Source of the DNA: Streptomyces eurythermus
GTDB lineage: Bacteria; Actinomycetota; Actinomycetes; Streptomycetales; Streptomycetaceae
Length of the DNA: 64,000 nucleotides
Direction of reading: 5' to 3'
Assembly (NCBI RefSeq): GCF_014649115.1
Contig: NZ_BMSK01000002.1
Span: forward strand, 248,001 to 312,000
The position numbers were made by a program, and so were the translations under genes. Shown piece by piece: positions 36,186-44,220 of the stretch; positions within the stretch are counted from its first letter, which is position 1; the number at the start of each line of letters is the position of its first letter. The notes under the pieces are model-generated. The model made no database searches. It was not told where the DNA came from and was given only the letters and a program-made list of their open reading frames with translations.

Positions 36186-36560
36186 TATTCAGTGTTCCCG
36201 CGCCAGCGGGGTGAGACCTGGTCGGTGTGCCATGTGCTGGCGGGCTTCGCCTGGGAGCCGCGCACGCTGAAGGCGAAGGCGAAGTGGGTGCACATCACCT
36301 GCCCGCTCGGTGACGCGGTCGAGTGGAACGGTGTGGTCGAGTGGAACGGTGTGGTGGACGGTGCCGGCTACGAGGCCCTGGCCCTTGTGCGCGCCCGGAT
36401 GGAAGCCGAGGCCGAAGCCGTCGAACGGGCTGCTGCCGCCGAGCGGCGGCGCAAGGACGCCGAGGAGCGAGCCGCCGCTGCTGCCCAACGCCGGCGTGAT
36501 GCCGAACGGCGGGCGCGGCAGCGGGAGCCGAGCTGCCCGCAGTGTGTACGCGATACGTAG
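36123..36560 (+). CDS. hypothetical protein with C-terminal coiled coil
   Basis: Protein of 145 residues. The first 75 residues look globular (IATFDGARIVGHYSVFPRQR, WEPRTLKAKAKWV). From about residue 90 there is a charged Ala/Glu/Arg-rich stretch (EAEAEAVERAAAAERRRKDA) typical of a coiled coil, and a CPQC pair near the end. A GTG at 36123 is the best start, but the real gene may have begun further upstream before the inversion at this spot. An exact 18-base tandem duplication lies inside it. Function is unknown. Confidence 0.5.
   Translation: MQLADDELHIATFDGARIVGHYSVFPRQRGETWSVCHVLAGFAWEPRTLKAKAKWVHITCPLGDAVEWNGVVEWNGVVDGAGYEALALVRARMEAEAEAVERAAAAERRRKDAEERAAAAAQRRRDAERRARQREPSCPQCVRDT
36318..36353 (+). 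repeat. 18-base tandem duplication
   Basis: GTCGAGTGGAACGGTGTG occurs twice without a gap, giving EWNGVVEWNGVV in the protein. An exact copy in frame suggests a recent slippage event. Confidence 0.9.
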
Positions 36561-36616
36561 GCTTGGGGGCGCCAACAGGGACAACCAACGTACGTACGAC
36601 GAGCGACGAGCGGTGG

Positions 36617-37504
36617 TCAGCTGAACGTGTTGCAGCTGGCGACGCGGCCGGAGCGGTAGCCGGTGGAGAACCATTGCCGGCGCTGGCTCGCGGAGCCGTG
36701 GGTCCAGGTGTCGGGTGTGACCTTGCCCTGGTAGCGCTGCTGGATACGGTCGTCTCCGACAGCGGCGGCCGCGTCCAGCCCGCGGTTGATATCGTCCTTC
36801 GTCAACTCGGTGATCAGTGGCTTACCGCCCTTGGGGCCGGGGGTGGTGGTGGCGTGGTGGGCCCACACCCCGGCGTAGCAGTCCGCCTGCAGCTCGAGTT
36901 TCACCGAGCCGCTGTTCTGGCCCTTTCCGCTGCCGCGGGAGATCGTTCCGCTGAGGTCCTGGAAGTGGTGGCCGTATTCGTGCGCGATGACGTAGGCCTC
37001 GGCGAACGGGCCACCCTTGGCGCCGAACTTGCCGCTCAGGTCGTCGAAGAAGCCGAGATCCAGATAGACCTTGGCATCGGCTGAGCAATAGAAGGGGCCG
37101 ACGTCGGAAGTCGCGTTCCCGCAGCCGGTGTTCACACTGCCGGTGAACAGGAACGTCGGGGCCTGCCGGTAGGGCTTGCCGGCGGCTGTCTCCGTCTGCT
37201 TCCAGAATGCCTGCACGCTGTCGACAACGGCCACGATCCGGCACTCCTCCTTGCGGTTGGCGTCGGCACCGGTCCGGCAGTCCGCCGCGAGGTCCGCGGC
37301 CGGCTTGGCGGACGAGGACGTGTCGCTGCTGCCCGAGCCGAACATGCCGGGGTCGACACCCAGGAGCACGGACGCGACCAGCACCACGAGCCCGACCAGT
37401 CCTCCGCCGACGGTCTTCCCGCCGCCCGGGATCCTGCCCAGCGCACCTCCCCGCCCGTCCGTGACCTCGGACGTGTCCAGAGCGGCATCGTCGTCGAACT
37501 GCAT
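36617..37504 (-). CDS. neutral zinc metallopeptidase, YpfJ family
   Basis: Membrane-anchored protein of 295 residues. A hydrophobic segment at about 30-50 ([18 protein letters not shown]) follows a short cytoplasmic start. The zinc site is HEYGHHFQD, with the third ligand glutamate downstream in ELQADCYAG. Four cysteines are spaced as in the family. These proteins are predicted peptidases facing outward; substrates are not known. AAGGAGG precedes the ATG. Confidence 0.93.
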   Translation of the reverse strand: MQFDDDAALDTSEVTDGRGGALGRIPGGGKTVGGGLVGLVVLVASVLLGVDPGMFGSGSSDTSSSAKPAADLAADCRTGADANRKEECRIVAVVDSVQAFWKQTETAAGKPYRQAPTFLFTGSVNTGCGNATSDVGPFYCSADAKVYLDLGFFDDLSGKFGAKGGPFAEAYVIAHEYGHHFQDLSGTISRGSGKGQNSGSVKLELQADCYAGVWAHHATTTPGPKGGKPLITELTKDDINRGLDAAAAVGDDRIQQRYQGKVTPDTWTHGSASQRRQWFSTGYRSGRVASCNTFS

Positions 37505-37990
37505 TGACCCTCCTTCAAGGAGTGCGCCGGGCCACCCCGCGTCGTCCCGCTCGCCTACCCCGTATGAGGACATCCCCATCCCGTCCTTTTCCTGCCCCGC
37601 CTCCTGGAGGAGCCGGCGGACGACGCCGCTCCGTCAGCGAACGGGGACCGCCGGGCGCGGCAACGGCCCCTCCAGGCGTGTCCGTCGGCCGGCGGGCATC
37701 TCTCCGGACCGGTGCCGTGGAGGCAGAGGGCTGAACAGCGGGGGGTGCCACTGGGACCCGGGCAGCCACGGCTCCTCTGGACCCGTGTGCGCAGGAAGGC
37801 CGCGATGGTGGCGGCGTCGCGCGGGCCGGAGAAGTGCGGCAGTGCGGACTCGGCAGGGGCAGCGGCGTGAAACCGACCGCCGCGCTGAGCCGCGGCGGGT
37901 GCACGTTCCGGCCCGGCGTCGTGCTGGACGCAGCTCGGCGCCGGAGCACGCACGGGAAAGCGGCGGGGGCCCGGACGGTCCGCTGTCGGT
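37505..37990. other. intergenic, no supported gene
   Basis: About 490 bases with no frame that looks coding. It holds the metallopeptidase promoter at the left and the end of the LacI transcript at the right. Confidence 0.5.
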
Positions 37991-38983
37991 TCAGCTCGAC
38001 TCGCGGACCACGAGGTCGTTCGGCATGATCACCGGTTTCCTGGGGCCGCCCTTGATGAGCGCCAGCAGCAGACGTACCGTCGCGGTGGCCTGGTCGGCCA
38101 TGGAACTGCGCACCGAGGTGAGCGCGGGTGTGGTGTAGGCGGCGGCCTCGATGTCGTCGAACCCGACGACGGCGACGTCGTCGGGGACCCGGCGGCCCGC
38201 CTGGTGCAGGGTGCGTAACGCCCCGATGGCCATGAGGTCGTTGGCCGCGAACACCGCGTCGAGGTCCGGGTCGTCCTCGAGTAGCTGCCGCATGGCCTCC
38301 GCGCCCGACACTCGGGTGAAGTCGCCCAGCGCGACGATCGAGCGGCGCCCGGTGTCCCGCAGGGCCGTCCGGTACCCCTCCAGCCGTTCACGGGACTCGT
38401 ACAGGTCCAGCGGCCCGGTGATGGTGGCGATGCGGCGTCTGCCCCGGTCGAGCAGGTGCCGTACGGCCAGCTCCGCGCCGCCCGCGTTGTCCAGCGCCAC
38501 GTACGGGACGTCCGTCGCGGCGGTGCGGTTGAAGGACGCGACGGGCAGACCCATGCGGGCGAGCGCGGCCGGCAGGGGATCGGCGCCGTGCAGAGCCACG
38601 AGCATCACGCCGTCCACGTGGCCCCCCGCCACGTAACGCTCCACCCGGGCCCGGCTCTCGTCGGACTCGGCGAGCATCAGCACCACGCGTCTGCCGACGG
38701 CCTCCAGCTCCCGGCTGACGGTGCGCACCACCGTGGAGAACAGCGGGTCGTCGGTCACCACGCCCTTGGGCGGGTCGGAGACGACCACGGCCACGGCGTC
38801 CGTGCGGCGGGTGACCAGGTTGCGGGCGGCGGCGTTCGGCACGTACCCGAGTTCCCGCACCGCCTGCATGACGACGTCCCGGATCTCCGGCGCGACGGTG
38901 GTCTCCCCGTTGATGACCCGGGAGACGCTCGACTTGGACACGCCGGCCCGGGCGGCGACCACCGCGAGCGTGGGTCGTTTCAT
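37991..38983 (-). CDS. LacI-family transcriptional regulator
   Basis: Repressor of 330 residues. The helix-turn-helix is at residues 5-25 (LAVVAARAGVSKSSVSRVIN), and the periplasmic-binding-protein-like sugar domain follows with FAANDLMAIGALRTL and VAVVGFDDIEAAAYT. It probably controls the glucanase-like gene that starts 320 bases away on the other strand; a perfect LacI-type palindrome lies before that gene. A related but imperfect sequence (GGGAGCGATTTTCCC at 39020-39034) near its own start may give autoregulation. Confidence 0.93.
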   Translation of the reverse strand: MKRPTLAVVAARAGVSKSSVSRVINGETTVAPEIRDVVMQAVRELGYVPNAAARNLVTRRTDAVAVVVSDPPKGVVTDDPLFSTVVRTVSRELEAVGRRVVLMLAESDESRARVERYVAGGHVDGVMLVALHGADPLPAALARMGLPVASFNRTAATDVPYVALDNAGGAELAVRHLLDRGRRRIATITGPLDLYESRERLEGYRTALRDTGRRSIVALGDFTRVSGAEAMRQLLEDDPDLDAVFAANDLMAIGALRTLHQAGRRVPDDVAVVGFDDIEAAAYTTPALTSVRSSMADQATATVRLLLALIKGGPRKPVIMPNDLVVRESS

Positions 38984-39264
38984 CGCCTTCCGATCACCGG
39001 TGCCCGGTCCTCGAGTCCAGGGAGCGATTTTCCCTCAGGATGACCTCGGCCCGATCCGCCTGTCAACGGCCCCTCCTGCGAACACCGGTGGGACAACTCA
39101 CCGTCAACTGATGCCTTCCGGCCGCCTGTCGACGGGTGCCGTGCGCACCGCCGAAGTGGATCTCAGAAACCGTTCCCTGACACGGCCCGTGCGCGCAAGG
39201 GGTGTTACGGGCCTGTTGCTCAAAGCCTTGACAGTCCAACGGTACCGGCCCACTCTCACCCATC

Positions 39265-39278
39265 AGGGAGCGCTCCCT
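39265..39278. promoter_or_regulatory. LacI/CebR-type operator
   Basis: AGGGAGCGCTCCCT is a perfect 14-base palindrome that matches the streptomycete CebR-type operator (TGGGAGCGCTCCCA) except at the outer bases. It lies 28 bases before the start of the GH16-like gene. It occupies the right part of the 322-base spacer between LacI and that gene, which holds nothing else I can name. Confidence 0.75.
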
Positions 39279-39305
39279 CACCCTTCCCCCACTGAGGAGT
39301 CGCCC

Positions 39306-39824
39306 GTGCATCCCCTGCTTGGCCGCATCGGCTTACCCGCCGTCCTGCTCACCCCCGTCGGCCTGCCCGCGCCCCGGGCCCACGCCGCCGAGACCCTGCT
39401 GTCACAGGGCCGGCCCGTCGTCGCGTCGAGCACCGAGGACCCGTTCGGCGCGCCGGGAGCCGTCGACGGCAACCCGGCGACGCGCTGGTCCAGCGCCTTC
39501 TCCGACCCGCAGTGGATCAGGGTCGACCTCGGGGCCCCGGCCCGTATGAACACCGGTGCCACCTTCCAGTTCACTTACGGGCGCGTCGAGGCGCGCATCA
39601 AGGTGCCCGAGGGCAACGGGCTGTGGCCCGCGTTCTGGATGATGGGCGCCGACTTCCTCACCGGCCGTCCGTGGCCGTACAACGGCGAGGTCGACATCAT
39701 GGAGGTCCTCGGCAAGGACGTGAAGACGGCCTACTCGACCGTGCACGCCCCCGCCTACAACGGCGGCGGCGGGATCGGCTCGCCGTCCCGGATGCTCGTC
39801 GACTACGTACACGTGTACCACTAG
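39306..39824 (+). CDS. internally deleted GH16 beta-glucanase with partial CBM32
   Basis: Secreted protein of 172 residues that looks like a shrunken laminarinase. After a signal peptide (to about residue 30) comes the first part of an F5/8-type carbohydrate-binding domain (GAVDGNPATRWSSAFSDPQW). It jumps at RVDLGAPARMNTGA into the middle of a GH16 catalytic domain (YGRVEARIKVPEGNGLWPAF, with active site GEVDIMEVLG), then jumps again to the last strand (MLVDYVHVY). All joins are in frame. The GH16 fold cannot be complete, so activity is doubtful. GAGGAG precedes the GTG start. A TTA codon is residue 10. The LacI operator is just upstream. Confidence 0.75.
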   Translation: MHPLLGRIGLPAVLLTPVGLPAPRAHAAETLLSQGRPVVASSTEDPFGAPGAVDGNPATRWSSAFSDPQWIRVDLGAPARMNTGATFQFTYGRVEARIKVPEGNGLWPAFWMMGADFLTGRPWPYNGEVDIMEVLGKDVKTAYSTVHAPAYNGGGGIGSPSRMLVDYVHVYH

Positions 39825-39927
39825 CGCAGCCCGGCACCGGCCCCCTTGTCAGGTCCGGCCCGGACACCTCGGTCGCGGGCCGCACCGCAGCCGCACCACA
39901 CTCCACCCTCTCCGATGAGGAAGTGAC

Positions 39928-41298
39928 ATGCGCAGATACTGCTTATCTCTCTGTCCCGTCCTGGCCGGTGCCCTGGTGATCGCCCTGGCAGCCGCCCTGG
40001 GCATCACCCTCGGCGCCCCCGCCGCGCGGGCCGCCACGATCACCGTCCAGGCCGAGTCCTACGCGGCACAGTCCGGCGTCGCCCTGGAGACGACCGCCGA
40101 CATGGGCGGCGGACAGAACGCCGCCTACCTCGCCGACGGCGACTGGATGCGGTTCGACCAGGTCGACCTCGGGGCCGCCGGCCGTCTGACGGTGTCGGCG
40201 CGTGTGGCCTCCGCCACGGGCACCGGTTCCGTCGAACTGCGCACCGGTTCCCTGACCGGACCCCTGCTCGCCGTGATCCAGGTCAGCCCCACCGGGGGCT
40301 GGCAGACCTGGGCGACCCGCAGCGCCGACGTCACCACCCACCCGACCGGACCCCAATCCGTGTTCGCGGTGCTGCGGAGCACCACGCCCGGCGACTTCGT
40401 CAACATCAACTGGTTCTCGTTCGTCAGCGGCGGCGACGAGCCCGCGCCGGGCTGGGTGGACGTCGACCAGGCCAAGTGGCAGGCCCAGCTGAACCAGTTC
40501 CGGGCCATGACCCCGGCGCCCGTGCCCGCCAACGCGGTGCGTGTCCCCGAGTTCAACGCCACCTGCACCTACAGCCACTCCAAGCCGGACGACCCGATCG
40601 TCGCCCCCGGTCTGCCGGGCGCGTCCCACATGCACAGCTTCTTCGGCAACAAGAGCACCGACGCCTTCACCACGACCCAGAGCCTGCTGGGCAACTCGGG
40701 CACGAGCTGCACACCCGCCAAGGACCTCTCCGCGTACTGGATCCCCACGCTCTACGAGCGCGGCAAGGCGGTCGAACCCGACGGGATGATCGTCTACTAC
40801 GGGTCGCGGCTGCCCGACCCCACGGCGACCGTGCCGTTCCCGCAGGGCTTCCGCATGATCGCGGGCAACGCCAAGCTGCAGGTGGCGACCCCGGCCGGCA
40901 CGCCCAACCAGTTCTGGTGCGCCGGACCGGGCGGCGAGATCGGCCGCAGCGGCGACGGCAACTGGCCGCTGTGCGCGCCGACCGCCAAGCTGGTGTACCA
41001 GCTGGTGTTCCCGGACTGCTGGGACGGCAAGCACCTCGACAGCCCGGACCACAAGTCGCACGTTGCCTTCACCTACGACGGCAAGTGCAGCGGCGCCTAC
41101 CCGGTCGCCATCCCGTCGGTCTCGTTCGTCATCAGCTACCCGACCAGCGGGAGCGCCGACGGGTTCTCCCTGGCGTCGGGCATGGCCTCGTCCATCCACG
41201 GGGACTTCTTCAACGCCTGGGACACCGCGGCCCTCGGGCAGCGCGTGAAGGACTGCATCGTGCAGAGCGCCAAGTGCAACTCCGCCGGAACGTTCTGA
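39928..41298 (+). CDS. secreted CBM6-DUF1996 protein
   Basis: Exported protein of 456 residues. Signal peptide to about residue 36 (AARA-A). Residues 37-165 form a CBM6-type carbohydrate-binding domain (QAESYAAQSGV, DGDWMRFDQVDLG). Residues 190-450 are a DUF1996 domain with the HMHSFFGN motif and several cysteines. DUF1996 proteins are common in fungi and actinobacteria; some are linked to polysaccharide surfaces but no reaction is proved. GAGGAAG precedes the ATG. A TTA codon is residue 6. It may be cotranscribed with the GH16-like gene 100 bases upstream. Confidence 0.92.
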   Translation: MRRYCLSLCPVLAGALVIALAAALGITLGAPAARAATITVQAESYAAQSGVALETTADMGGGQNAAYLADGDWMRFDQVDLGAAGRLTVSARVASATGTGSVELRTGSLTGPLLAVIQVSPTGGWQTWATRSADVTTHPTGPQSVFAVLRSTTPGDFVNINWFSFVSGGDEPAPGWVDVDQAKWQAQLNQFRAMTPAPVPANAVRVPEFNATCTYSHSKPDDPIVAPGLPGASHMHSFFGNKSTDAFTTTQSLLGNSGTSCTPAKDLSAYWIPTLYERGKAVEPDGMIVYYGSRLPDPTATVPFPQGFRMIAGNAKLQVATPAGTPNQFWCAGPGGEIGRSGDGNWPLCAPTAKLVYQLVFPDCWDGKHLDSPDHKSHVAFTYDGKCSGAYPVAIPSVSFVISYPTSGSADGFSLASGMASSIHGDFFNAWDTAALGQRVKDCIVQSAKCNSAGTF

Positions 41299-41828
41299 CC
41301 CGGCGGACGGCGTCCGCCCTGCTCCTGGGCCTGGCGGTCGCCGGCTGCACCCCGCAGCCGGCGACCGACCGGCCCGCGCCCGCCGCCTTCAACGACACCG
41401 ACACCGCGTGGATCCAGCTGATGATCCCCATGGACGAACGGGCCGAGCTGCTCACCGAATTGGCGCCCGCACGCGCCGGTCACCCGGCCCTGGCCGGGTG
41501 GGTGAAGGACGCGGGAAGGAGACTCGAGGACGAACTCGTCGACCTGCGCGAGCTGTTGAGGCTCTCGGGCGTGCCCGACACCCGTCCCCACGAGGGCCAC
41601 GACATGCCCGGCATGGTCAGCCTCGACACGGTGCGGAGGGCGAAGACCGAGTCCGGGGAGAACTTCGACCGCCTCCTCACCGAGAGCATGCGGGCCCACC
41701 TCGTACAGGTCCGCATGCTGTGTGCGAGCGAACGCACCTCGGGGAGCGCCGAGCAGGCGAAGGACCTCGCCGCCGCGATCGAAAGGACTGTGGCCGAGCA
41801 GATCACCCGCCTCGACGCGGTCACGTGA
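41295..41828 (+). CDS. DUF305 lipoprotein, probable CTG start
   Basis: Protein of 177 residues with a lipoprotein signal (SALLLGLAVAGC lipobox near residue 17) and a DUF305 ferritin-like helical domain (the EGHDMPGM segment is typical). DUF305 proteins are membrane-attached and often linked to copper or other metals. No ATG, GTG or TTG lies in frame before the lipobox; the only candidate is CTG at 41295, which overlaps the DUF1996 stop as CTGA. This would be a coupled, rare start. An internal ATG would lose the signal. Confidence 0.75.
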   Translation: MTRRTASALLLGLAVAGCTPQPATDRPAPAAFNDTDTAWIQLMIPMDERAELLTELAPARAGHPALAGWVKDAGRRLEDELVDLRELLRLSGVPDTRPHEGHDMPGMVSLDTVRRAKTESGENFDRLLTESMRAHLVQVRMLCASERTSGSAEQAKDLAAAIERTVAEQITRLDAVT

Positions 41829-41879
41829 GGCCGTTGCCGCCCGGCCGTCGCCGTCGGCCGGGGGCGGAGCCGCCGTCAC

Positions 41880-42020
41880 GCACCGCCCGGCGGCGAGGGC
41901 CGCCTCCACGTCGCCCGGGCGGGCGGTGACGGCGTCGGCGAGCTCGGCGCCGTCCGGCATCGCCAGGTTGGCGTCCCCGTCGGCGAAGAGGGGACATCAT
42001 GCGGGCCGCGTCGCCGAGCC
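41880..42020 (-). pseudogene. C-terminal shard of FAD-dependent monooxygenase
   Basis: The minus strand carries ARLGDAARMMSP in one frame and DANLAMPDGAELADAV, then PGDVEAALAA, in the next. This is the FAD-binding GDAAH-MSP-G-GANLAM-DGAEL signature of TetX/PHBH-type oxygenases, with one frameshift. Only about 50 codons remain. Confidence 0.6.
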
Positions 42021-42021
42021 G

Positions 42022-42055
42022 GGCACCGCCGGGGGCCGCGGCCCCCGGCGGTGCC
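42022..42055. repeat. 34-base perfect palindrome
   Basis: GGCACCGCCGGGGGCCG followed at once by its exact reverse complement. It could form a very stable hairpin in RNA from either strand and lies about 190 bases after the DUF305 gene. It may act as a bidirectional terminator. There is no T run. Confidence 0.85.
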
Positions 42056-42930
42056 GACGGGCAGGGCGTGGATGCGCTGCGGGAAGGAGCCACCATGTTG
42101 ACCACCCACCGGCCCTCCGCAGGCGCCCGGCACGCCCGCCCCGGCCACGGGCCGGCCAGCACCGGGCAAGCCGCCCCGGCCTCCTGTGGTGCGCACTCGG
42201 GAGGCCACTGCGGAACCCCTCTCCTCTCCTCCTGAACTTCTGGGCGATTCCTGTGGAGGAGCGGATCATCGCCGAACCGGGGGCCGGGTGCCCTTGGCGG
42301 CCGGGCGCCGGCCGCCCCCGGCAGGTGGCCGCGCGGGCCAGACGACAGGGGGAGCGCAGCCTCCAAGGCGCTGAACGTGCCGGTCGCCGCACGCAAGCCG
42401 GGCACGGCTTGGTTCGAGCTGCCCCTTCCACGGGGCCGCCGGCACCGAACCACCGGGTACGTCCGCCTCGGCCACGCCCGCTCGTCCACCGCCCGCCGGG
42501 CGCTCAGACTCCCTGCTCGACTGATGGTCACCGTGTGCCAGCGGCCTCTGGCCGGATCTCGGGCGACGAAGGCGTCATGTCCGTCGGATCCGTGCTGGTG
42601 CGGGCTGACTCGGCACCCGCTCCAAGGCGCCCGGGAGAGGAATCGCTGCCGGACCAGTTCCGGCCCGCCCGGCCTGCGGGGCTCCGGCGCCGTCGTGCCG
42701 CCCGGCCTTGTACCGCTGCGCTGCCGGCCCCAGCCCGCGGCGCGCCGCCACGCGGGCCTCTGCCCCCGTCTCACCGCCCGCAGAGCTCGGCCGCTGCCTG
42801 CCACCCGCCCATGACCTTCCGGCCAGCGGCCGCTCCGGTCGCCGTGTCCGCGATCCGCCCGCCCGGCTCGTGCCCGAACCGGCCTCCGCCCTGCGACTCG
42901 CCGCCCGCGCGTACAGACTGCCCGCGCCGT
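42056..42930. other. decayed spacer, no supported gene
   Basis: Almost 900 bases between the palindrome and the end of the MFS gene. All frames are interrupted or have the composition of non-coding high-GC DNA. No transposase or RNA was recognised. Confidence 0.45.
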
Positions 42931-44214
42931 TCAGGCGCGGTCCGGTACCCGGGCCAGGGTGCGGATCGGGCGGGTCAGCAGCAGCGCGGCGGCGGTGAGC
43001 AGGGCGACCACGATGCCCACTTGCAGCACTCGGTCGGTGCCGAAGGCTCCGGCGGCCGGACCGGCCAGCGCGCTGCCGACCGGGAACATGCCGACGGAAC
43101 CCGCGACCTCGTAGGCGTGGACGCGGTTGAGCACCTCGCCCGGCACCTGGGTCTGCACGCTGGTGGCCCACATGACGCCCCAGAAGGTGATGCCGATCCC
43201 GACCACGACCTGGGCGACGGCGAGCAGCCACACCGGCCAGCCGAGCACGATGCCGAGCGGGTAGAGCGGGTACGCCAGCATCGCCACCGCCCCGGCGGCG
43301 AGCGGACGGACCGGCTTGTAGCGCAGCGCCAGCACCCCGCCGGCCACGGTGCCCGCCCCGAACGCGCAGTTGAGCAGGCCGAAGGCGGTGGCGCCGTGCG
43401 CGGGCACGATCACCCCGGCGGCGACCGACAGCTGCGGTCCCCAGGAGAGCACGGCGAAGAACATCCAGATCACGATCACGCCCCACAGCCAGCTCCGGGA
43501 GCGGAACTCGTACCAGCCGGCCACCAGGTTGCGCCACAGGCTCTCGCCGGCCGGCGGCGCGGGCACCGCGCCGAGCCGCAGTGCGAACAGGCAGCCGGCG
43601 CTGGTGCCGTAGGCGACGGCGGAGATCACCATGACCCAGCCGGTGGCGGCGGCGCCGACCAGCACGCCGGCCAGCGCCGGGCCGCCGAGCGCGGTGAGCG
43701 CCTCGGAGATGCGCAGCACACCGTTGGCGCCCTGCACGTCCCGGGCCACCAGCGGGACGGTCGAGGAGGCGCCCGGCTGGAACATCGCGTTGGCGGTGCC
43801 GGCCACCATCAGCAGGCCGTACAGGTGCCAGAGGTGGTCGATGCCGTGCAGGAACAGGAAGGCGAGCAGCACATGGGTGGTGAGGTTGGCCAGATCGGAG
43901 ACGATCATCATCCGGCGGGCGGTGAACCGGTCGGCGAGCACCCCGCCGAAGAGCACCAGCCCGGCGAACGGGCCGACCAGGAAGGCCATCGAGTAGCCCG
44001 CGGTGCTCAGGTCGTACCCGGAGCTGAGCAGTCCGGCCGAGACCGCGACCGGCAGCATGGCCCAGCCGAGCAGGCCGGCGCTGCGGGCGGTGAAGTAGTA
44101 CTGGAAGTTACGGGACCAGATCGCCGGTTCCCCGGCCGGCGGCGGCCCGGCGGCCCGGTCCTGGTCGTGCGGGGCCGTCACCGCCGGGGTGTGGTCTGCC
44201 GAGCGATCCTTCAT
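42931..44214 (-). CDS. MFS exporter
   Basis: Membrane transporter of 427 residues with about 11-12 hydrophobic segments. It resembles the EntS/DHA3-type drug and siderophore exporters, with the loop motif GGVLADRFTARRMMIVSD between segments 2 and 3. As the last gene of the nine-gene operon, six bases after the deacetylase stop, it is the likely exporter of the product or the self-resistance protein. A 40-residue cytoplasmic start precedes the first membrane helix. Confidence 0.92.
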   Translation of the reverse strand: MKDRSADHTPAVTAPHDQDRAAGPPPAGEPAIWSRNFQYYFTARSAGLLGWAMLPVAVSAGLLSSGYDLSTAGYSMAFLVGPFAGLVLFGGVLADRFTARRMMIVSDLANLTTHVLLAFLFLHGIDHLWHLYGLLMVAGTANAMFQPGASSTVPLVARDVQGANGVLRISEALTALGGPALAGVLVGAAATGWVMVISAVAYGTSAGCLFALRLGAVPAPPAGESLWRNLVAGWYEFRSRSWLWGVIVIWMFFAVLSWGPQLSVAAGVIVPAHGATAFGLLNCAFGAGTVAGGVLALRYKPVRPLAAGAVAMLAYPLYPLGIVLGWPVWLLAVAQVVVGIGITFWGVMWATSVQTQVPGEVLNRVHAYEVAGSVGMFPVGSALAGPAAGAFGTDRVLQVGIVVALLTAAALLLTRPIRTLARVPDRA

Positions 44215-44220
44215 GGGTCT

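Noticed and set aside
36318..36353. Start of a CRISPR-like array
   Set aside because: Only two copies exist, directly adjacent and in frame inside a gene, so it is a simple tandem duplication.
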